Origin: a virus
IMG/VR virus record: IMGVR_UViG_3300043395_000134
Location: 1-25,921 of that record
Length of the DNA stretch: 25,921 bases
Strand: one strand, 5' to 3'
In this document: piece by piece, positions 20,828 through 25,921 of the stretch
Layout of the letters: each line of letters starts with the position of its first letter
How positions within the stretch are numbered: position 1 is the stretch's first letter
Program-made: the position numbers and the translations under genes
Notes under the pieces: model-generated
The model's database searches: none
Told to the model about the DNA's origin: nothing
What the model saw: the letters and a program-made list of their open reading frames with translations, nothing else

Positions 20828-23800
20828 TGCTCTACCTGAGATAAGTATACAGTCATCTCTGGTCCTCCCGTAGTTTTAGAATATTCTATATTATAGACTA
20901 CAAATCTTGTTATACCGCCGACAACATCTATTCCATTTTTAACACAATCTACAGAAACAATGTCTCCTAGTTGAATCATAGGGTTTGCAAATATTTTTAG
21001 ACCTATGTTTTGTCTTGGTTTCATTACACGGTCAACAAACCATTCCATCATGGTGGTTGCTGAGTCTGCCGACTGAATATATACTGGACTAATATTAAAT
21101 TCTTTATTTCCATATGTCATTCTATTTAATTTTATATCTTCAAAATTTTTCTTTAATTTAAACGGAGACCTAACTAATGAATCTCCAGATATTTCTTGAT
21201 TTGAAAGATCCATATTTTTATTAAAATATTCATCAACACTTAGAACCGATGGATTTTGCTGTGTAAAAGTAATTCCCTGTATTCTTAAATAATTTCCAGA
21301 TCCAGAGTCTAGTGTCAATGCTGTATCAGTTGAATTAAAAATTAAGAACTCAGCACCATAAGATCCTGCACGGAATCCAGAAACAGTATAACCTTTAACT
21401 CTATTAAAGGTAGGTGATAGTTTTGCATATAATGCTGGATATGCTTTGTCATATCTAATATTAAAATATGATGCTTCACGCATAATAGTTCCAAATTCAT
21501 CAAAATACATATCGTATTCTGGAATTTGATTAGGGGATATACCAGCAAGATAAGTTGACTTAATGGCACCAGACATTGCATACTTTCTGAATGCCTCATT
21601 ATTATCAACTTCGTCATCTCCAAAAACAGAATTCATCGGTGTGTCTAATTTTGTTACTGTTGATTGACTATAGTTATTAGTAACTGCATATATATTTTCA
21701 AACATACATGTTGCTGACCCTCTTACAAATAAGCACATATTATTATACTTTGGAAGAGGGTTAACATCGTCAACTACTTTTAATAGTTTTCCATTAATAT
21801 ATAAGTAAAACCTTCTTACATTTGCTATATCTTTATACTCAACAGATAGATCATAAACGGTAGGAGTCTTTTCATTTACCATCCTATACTGTCCAGTGAA
21901 CTTTCCATCATCAACAACAATTTGTCCCAGACTTTCCCAAAGTTTTACTGGAACAGCACTACTACTAGCAGAATCTTTTTTAATTTTATAAAAAATTATA
22001 TTGTTAACATTTTTTATATCTTTAAGACTTTGTGTTCCAAGCGCACATATTTCAAAATAGTAACCGACATTTGTATCTGGATTTACCATAACTCCAATAC
22101 CGCCAGAGCCACCAGATATATTAATATTTTTATCTGGAGTAGTACCAGGGATGGTATAAAGATATGACGCACCGTTTGGTGTCTGAGCCTGTCCAGTTTC
22201 TAATCTTCCCACAATTCTCATTCTAGTTCCAAAATGCACATACTTGCTATCTAATGGCTTATAGACATAACTCAAAAAGTCTCTTGGTGTTTCTGTTGTA
22301 TTAAATTTTGGACCTTGAAAAACAAGTGCAGAAGATTGGATTGTTCCAGACTGTGTTGATAATTTTTGTAAATCAGTTTCTTTTACATTTGTAGTAGATA
22401 AAAAGTTTTTAATAACTCCAGATCTTACAGATTTTTTTGCCTGGTCATTATTAATACCAGCAGGACCTACTACAGTTGGTATTTCAGTTTTACTGCTATC
22501 AAAAATATATTCGGATTTCATACTACATCCACGGACGTTTGTATTATCTGCCCAATATGGATTAAGTCCAGCAAAATGATCTACTGGTGTTGTCCCAAAC
22601 TGTCCACGGCCATGCTTTGCAACCGTACCGTTTTTTAATTTTATAACTCCATTTATTTCTTCATAATTTGGTTCGCAATAAATTCTAACTCTACCAGTGG
22701 GATATATTTTTCCATTGAATGGCAACTTTGAAAAATATTCAGAATATTCTTCTGTGCTGTTAATCCAAACATCGCCTACTCCAGCAACATTGTATTCTAC
22801 TGCATCAAACTTAATAATTTCTCCATTTGCATAAAACAAGCCATTGTATCTTGTTATCCAATATACACCTTCTCCTAAACTAATAATATTATTTTTAATT
22901 TGTCTATTGCTTACATATGGAACATCTTTGGTCAAATCAAAGTTTAATGGTATTGCACATAACACATAGTTTGATTGATTGTTTATTTCACCGTTAATTG
23001 ATTTTGTATTTTGAGTCCCGCCAACTTCCCATAAAAGAACTGGCTTGTATATCCAGGTTTTATCTTGATCAATCATTGTTGCTTGTTTAATTGAACCGTA
23101 TGACTTTTGGATATATCTAGATGTATAATTAATTTTCCCACCATTAAAAATATTAGTGGACTGTGAACTAACATTAATAATATTTGCTAGTTTATCTGAT
23201 ATTCTTTTATTCTTTATTCTTTCATCTCTAACAGAATCTTCAGAACCCAATAACTCTAAGTCAGTTGTTCTTTCTGTAGACTTTGGTAAAATATAAGACT
23301 TACTCATAACCACAAAATTATTATATTCATCAAAAAACATTGCACATTGAGATGAGACCGCAATATCTTGTAAAACCTGAGCAACGCTTTGATCTGGTCC
23401 TACAAAAAAGTATGGGATAAGTTGTTCAGACTCTCCTTCATTTCTTTTAAATACATAATTACTAAAACCAATATAATCCAATATTGTTGATACAGCAGTG
23501 CTAATAGAAACATTTGTCATTAGAAGTTGTGGAGCAGTCAAACTATCAAAATAAAAATATAAATCTTTTAAAGATAAAGAAACATGCTTATTTTCTTCTT
23601 TGCTATCTGGTAAGTTTTCTGTATACAGTGTTTTAATTGGAACATAATAATCATACTTTATTCCATTGCTTGATTGCAATACTCCTACTATTATCTCATA
23701 AATCTTTATTTGTATATTTTTATTTAAATAATTATTAATAATACTATTTTTGTTATTAATATTAAAGGAATCATCGTAGTCAAATAATTCTAAAGAACCG

Positions 23801-25203
23801 ACTGATGCCAACAATTGGCTAACTGGTAGTCCAGCAACTCCTAAGTCTGATGCTGATTTTGTAACATTAAAGGACACAGTTCTATCTGTTAAATTTGCAA
23901 CAAGTCTTGGCGATAGTTCGATTAAATCAAAAATAGAATTTTTATTATGCATTGTATCTACAACAATTCTTATTCCAGAAATAAAATCAACTTCACGGTA
24001 TACTGTTTGTCCAAGTCCACTATTAATAAATTTTGGAATGTCAACAAATTTAGTTACAAAGTTAGTCAAACGATCAACAGTTTCTTCTTCTAAATACCAT
24101 CCATACTCTGGTGTAAACTCTTCATAATCATTAATATCATCAATCCAGATATAATACTTTCCCTGCTCATTTTCATTTTCAATAACCAAATATGCATATC
24201 CGTTTACATTTTTTTCTGGTAATAATGTTGAACTTGATAGTGTTTCTGCATAAATAAAGATATCTCTATATTTTTCTGGAACCTTTAATCCGTATGCAAT
24301 CTCTACATATCCATCACTTTTAATAATATCTGAGCCGTCTTTTCTTTTTGATGTTGATGTAAATGATATTATATCTGTCCAGTTATTATTTTTAAGTACT
24401 TGAATCTTCCACTTTTTCGGTGTTTGTTTATTGGTGTTTCCATAAAATGGATCTGAAAATGCTGTTGAGTTATTTGAGAATGTACCTAAATCTATTGAGC
24501 CTATATGTGTTTGTATTTTTGTCACAATTCTATTAACTGGAACATTATTTTCATAAACAACAAATGGTGCAGTGTCACTAATAAAATTATCACCATTGAT
24601 TGATTGAGAAACACCATACTCTGTAGTTGAAACCATCTCTCCGTCTTTTTGTGTTCCTTCATTGTCTACATAGGTTGGTTTGGCGCTATAGATAACTTCA
24701 GTTCCATATTGATGCTTGTACAGTGATTCTGTTCTTATAGATGTCCAATATTTGAATAAATCATTTTTATCTGGCATGTAATATCTTGGACGCTTTGCCA
24801 TATTAATATTTGGATGATGCAAATATGTTTTGTCTATATACCGTGCTTTATTTATTCCTGATCTTGGCCTAAATGGCTTAAAGCAATCCTCTAAAGAAAA
24901 AAGTAAATTATTTTTTTTATTCTTTTTTAAAAATAAAAACGGTTGACCCTCATCATCAAATGTTCCGTCTATTATTATGTCTGCATCAGTTGCATTTGTA
25001 TAATAATATCCATTATCGTTAATATCAAAAGAGTTTGGAATATTTTTATAAAGACTATTTGTTTCTGTAGGTCTATATCTATAGTTTCCTATTTTTAAAA
25101 TATTTGTTGGAATATTCATGTTCCATTCTGCTATTACGGCAGATTGAGTTGAAACAGAAGAAGACTCATATAAATGCTTTTTAAGATCATCAGAATCAAA
25201 CAT
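20824..25203 (-). CDS. Large tail tip protein with LamG-like insert
   Basis: This 1459-residue protein is the largest of the tail block. The N-terminal half has mixed beta domains (SAVIAEWNMNIPTN and ISGIRIVVDTMHNKN) typical of phage tail/baseplate hub proteins. At about residues 970-1170 is a concanavalin/LamG-like domain (FLSYVYKPLDSKYVHFGTRM, FEICALG, FYLYINGKLL), likely for sugar or receptor contact. The C-terminus (RQNIGLKIFANPMIQLGDIV, then YNIEYSKTTGGPEM) resembles the end of gp27-like tail proteins. The start is ATG 25203 with GGAAGAGG upstream and TAATG overlap, rather than a start 11 codons earlier. It follows the Dit-like tail gene, as tail-associated hub proteins usually do. Confidence 0.85.
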   Translation of the reverse strand: MFDSDDLKKHLYESSSVSTQSAVIAEWNMNIPTNILKIGNYRYRPTETNSLYKNIPNSFDINDNGYYYTNATDADIIIDGTFDDEGQPFLFLKKNKKNNLLFSLEDCFKPFRPRSGINKARYIDKTYLHHPNINMAKRPRYYMPDKNDLFKYWTSIRTESLYKHQYGTEVIYSAKPTYVDNEGTQKDGEMVSTTEYGVSQSINGDNFISDTAPFVVYENNVPVNRIVTKIQTHIGSIDLGTFSNNSTAFSDPFYGNTNKQTPKKWKIQVLKNNNWTDIISFTSTSKRKDGSDIIKSDGYVEIAYGLKVPEKYRDIFIYAETLSSSTLLPEKNVNGYAYLVIENENEQGKYYIWIDDINDYEEFTPEYGWYLEEETVDRLTNFVTKFVDIPKFINSGLGQTVYREVDFISGIRIVVDTMHNKNSIFDLIELSPRLVANLTDRTVSFNVTKSASDLGVAGLPVSQLLASVGSLELFDYDDSFNINNKNSIINNYLNKNIQIKIYEIIVGVLQSSNGIKYDYYVPIKTLYTENLPDSKEENKHVSLSLKDLYFYFDSLTAPQLLMTNVSISTAVSTILDYIGFSNYVFKRNEGESEQLIPYFFVGPDQSVAQVLQDIAVSSQCAMFFDEYNNFVVMSKSYILPKSTERTTDLELLGSEDSVRDERIKNKRISDKLANIINVSSQSTNIFNGGKINYTSRYIQKSYGSIKQATMIDQDKTWIYKPVLLWEVGGTQNTKSINGEINNQSNYVLCAIPLNFDLTKDVPYVSNRQIKNNIISLGEGVYWITRYNGLFYANGEIIKFDAVEYNVAGVGDVWINSTEEYSEYFSKLPFNGKIYPTGRVRIYCEPNYEEINGVIKLKNGTVAKHGRGQFGTTPVDHFAGLNPYWADNTNVRGCSMKSEYIFDSSKTEIPTVVGPAGINNDQAKKSVRSGVIKNFLSTTNVKETDLQKLSTQSGTIQSSALVFQGPKFNTTETPRDFLSYVYKPLDSKYVHFGTRMRIVGRLETGQAQTPNGASYLYTIPGTTPDKNINISGGSGGIGVMVNPDTNVGYYFEICALGTQSLKDIKNVNNIIFYKIKKDSASSSAVPVKLWESLGQIVVDDGKFTGQYRMVNEKTPTVYDLSVEYKDIANVRRFYLYINGKLLKVVDDVNPLPKYNNMCLFVRGSATCMFENIYAVTNNYSQSTVTKLDTPMNSVFGDDEVDNNEAFRKYAMSGAIKSTYLAGISPNQIPEYDMYFDEFGTIMREASYFNIRYDKAYPALYAKLSPTFNRVKGYTVSGFRAGSYGAEFLIFNSTDTALTLDSGSGNYLRIQGITFTQQNPSVLSVDEYFNKNMDLSNQEISGDSLVRSPFKLKKNFEDIKLNRMTYGNKEFNISPVYIQSADSATTMMEWFVDRVMKPRQNIGLKIFANPMIQLGDIVSVDCVKNGIDVVGGITRFVVYNIEYSKTTGGPEMTVYLSQVEQ

Positions 25204-25850
25204 TATGCCTCTTCCAACGATAAAGTAACATTCCACAAATCAAAATATTGTCCTCTTTTAACTACATCATAATTAAAACTTGAAAAAAATACTTCAATTA
25301 CTTCATTATATTGGTTAAGGTGTGCATACGAAGCATCATTGTCTCCAAAATTTCTATAATTATCATATGCCAAAAACATCCAAAAAGATCCCTGATGGTT
25401 GTTATACCAATTCAATAGTTCGTTTCCTCCAGCACCGCCATCCACCGTGTATGATGCTTCTTGTCTGTTTGGCAAGCCAGTAACACCGTCGTACTCAGAA
25501 ACTCCATTAGCATCAAAATCTGGACGCAATGCATATGCTCTTGATGGAAGGTTATCCCAATTCATTGATATGTTTAGTTTATCGGCAATATGATAAGACC
25601 TCATTCTGCCATTAATCATTCTTTCCTTTTTTTCAATTCTTGTGTTAGAAAAATTAAGACTCTTTCTATTATGATCAGATAAAATTAAAAACTCATCTGA
25701 TAGAGAATCTTCTCCATCATTATATGCACCTATCTCAAGTCCTCTTGGTACATAAAGTCCGTCAACAAGGGTTCCTGGATTATTTGACCACAATATTGAT
25801 TGTGCTCTATGGTATTTTTTACGACCAGACATGTATAATTCTGTAGCCAT
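25203..25850 (-). CDS. Tail protein, probably Dit-like (distal tail)
   Basis: This 215-residue protein has GRKKYHRAQSILWSNN at the start, DKLNISMNWDNLPSRAYALR and FSSFNYDVVKRGQYFDLWNV, with a C-terminal beta strand VTLSLEEA. The RGQYFDLWNVTLSLEE end resembles the finish of distal tail and tail-tube-associated proteins, which join the tube to the tip. It stands directly before the large hub-like protein, as Dit does. Start: ATG 25850 in a TAATG overlap, with GGAG about 14 nt upstream. Moderate certainty on role, high on being a gene. Confidence 0.8.
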   Translation of the reverse strand: MATELYMSGRKKYHRAQSILWSNNPGTLVDGLYVPRGLEIGAYNDGEDSLSDEFLILSDHNRKSLNFSNTRIEKKERMINGRMRSYHIADKLNISMNWDNLPSRAYALRPDFDANGVSEYDGVTGLPNRQEASYTVDGGAGGNELLNWYNNHQGSFWMFLAYDNYRNFGDNDASYAHLNQYNEVIEVFFSSFNYDVVKRGQYFDLWNVTLSLEEA

Positions 25851-25921
25851 TATATTCTAACTCCTGTAATTCTTTGAGAATCTATTCTCTTTAATTGTAC
25901 CATTACTGCATTTGCAATCTC
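25850..25921 (-). CDS. C-terminal end of an upstream tail gene (5' part outside the window)
   Basis: Twenty-three residues remain, EIANAVMVQLKRIDSQRITG then VRI, ending at TAA, which overlaps the ATG of the next gene (TAATG). By position before a Dit-like gene it could be the end of a tape measure protein. The stub is too short to identify. Confidence 0.6.
   Translation of the reverse strand, partial: EIANAVMVQLKRIDSQRITGVRI

Overview
The window is a contiguous piece of a double-stranded DNA tailed-phage genome with low G+C. Every gene I can support lies on the minus strand, packed head to tail with ATGA or TAATG overlaps, so transcription runs from base 25921 towards base 1. Two secreted proteins with actinobacterial-looking architecture, tail proteins of the kind seen in actinobacteriophages, and possible leaderless starts suggest a phage of a low-G+C actinobacterium, such as the freshwater Nanopelagicales. 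The host is inferred, not shown. No capsid, portal or endolysin gene is in the window, and both ends cut genes.

Layout in transcription order. (1) 25921-18089, tail tip and host recognition: the end of an upstream gene, a 215-residue tail protein, a 1459-residue tail protein with a LamG-like insert, and four smaller tail accessory proteins. (2) 18089-16879: a zinc ribbon, a MerR-like DNA-binding protein with an AT-hook core, and two small proteins just before the helicase. (3) 16886-10497, replication: DnaB-like helicase, a small conserved-looking protein, DnaG-like primase, a probable single-strand binding protein and a PHP-containing DNA polymerase III alpha (DnaE). (4) 10507-6999, recombination and repair: a RecA with an altered Walker A, a 58-residue zinc protein, an Hjc-like nuclease, a Cas4/RecB-type iron-sulfur nuclease, a zinc-finger protein and a RuvC-like resolvase. 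(5) 6987-4209: a 51-residue HTH protein, a small protein, and the small and large terminase subunits. (6) 4183-872, surface module: an exported Ig-like/alanine-rich coiled-coil protein ending at a clear terminator, then a membrane-anchored PA14 protein that appears to use an AUA start. (7) 870-1: three small membrane proteins and a lipoprotein, probably lysis or membrane functions.

The replisome genes (helicase, primase, SSB, polymerase) and the recombination genes (RecA, two structurally different resolvases, a Cas4-like nuclease) would support largely self-run replication and branched-DNA processing that feeds packaging by the terminase. The least expected parts are the two large exported surface proteins between terminase and the lysis-like genes, and a recurring TATAAT box placed 6-8 nt before start codons that lack good Shine-Dalgarno sequences. 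There is no gene-free stretch above 300 bases, no CRISPR array and no tRNA that I could see.
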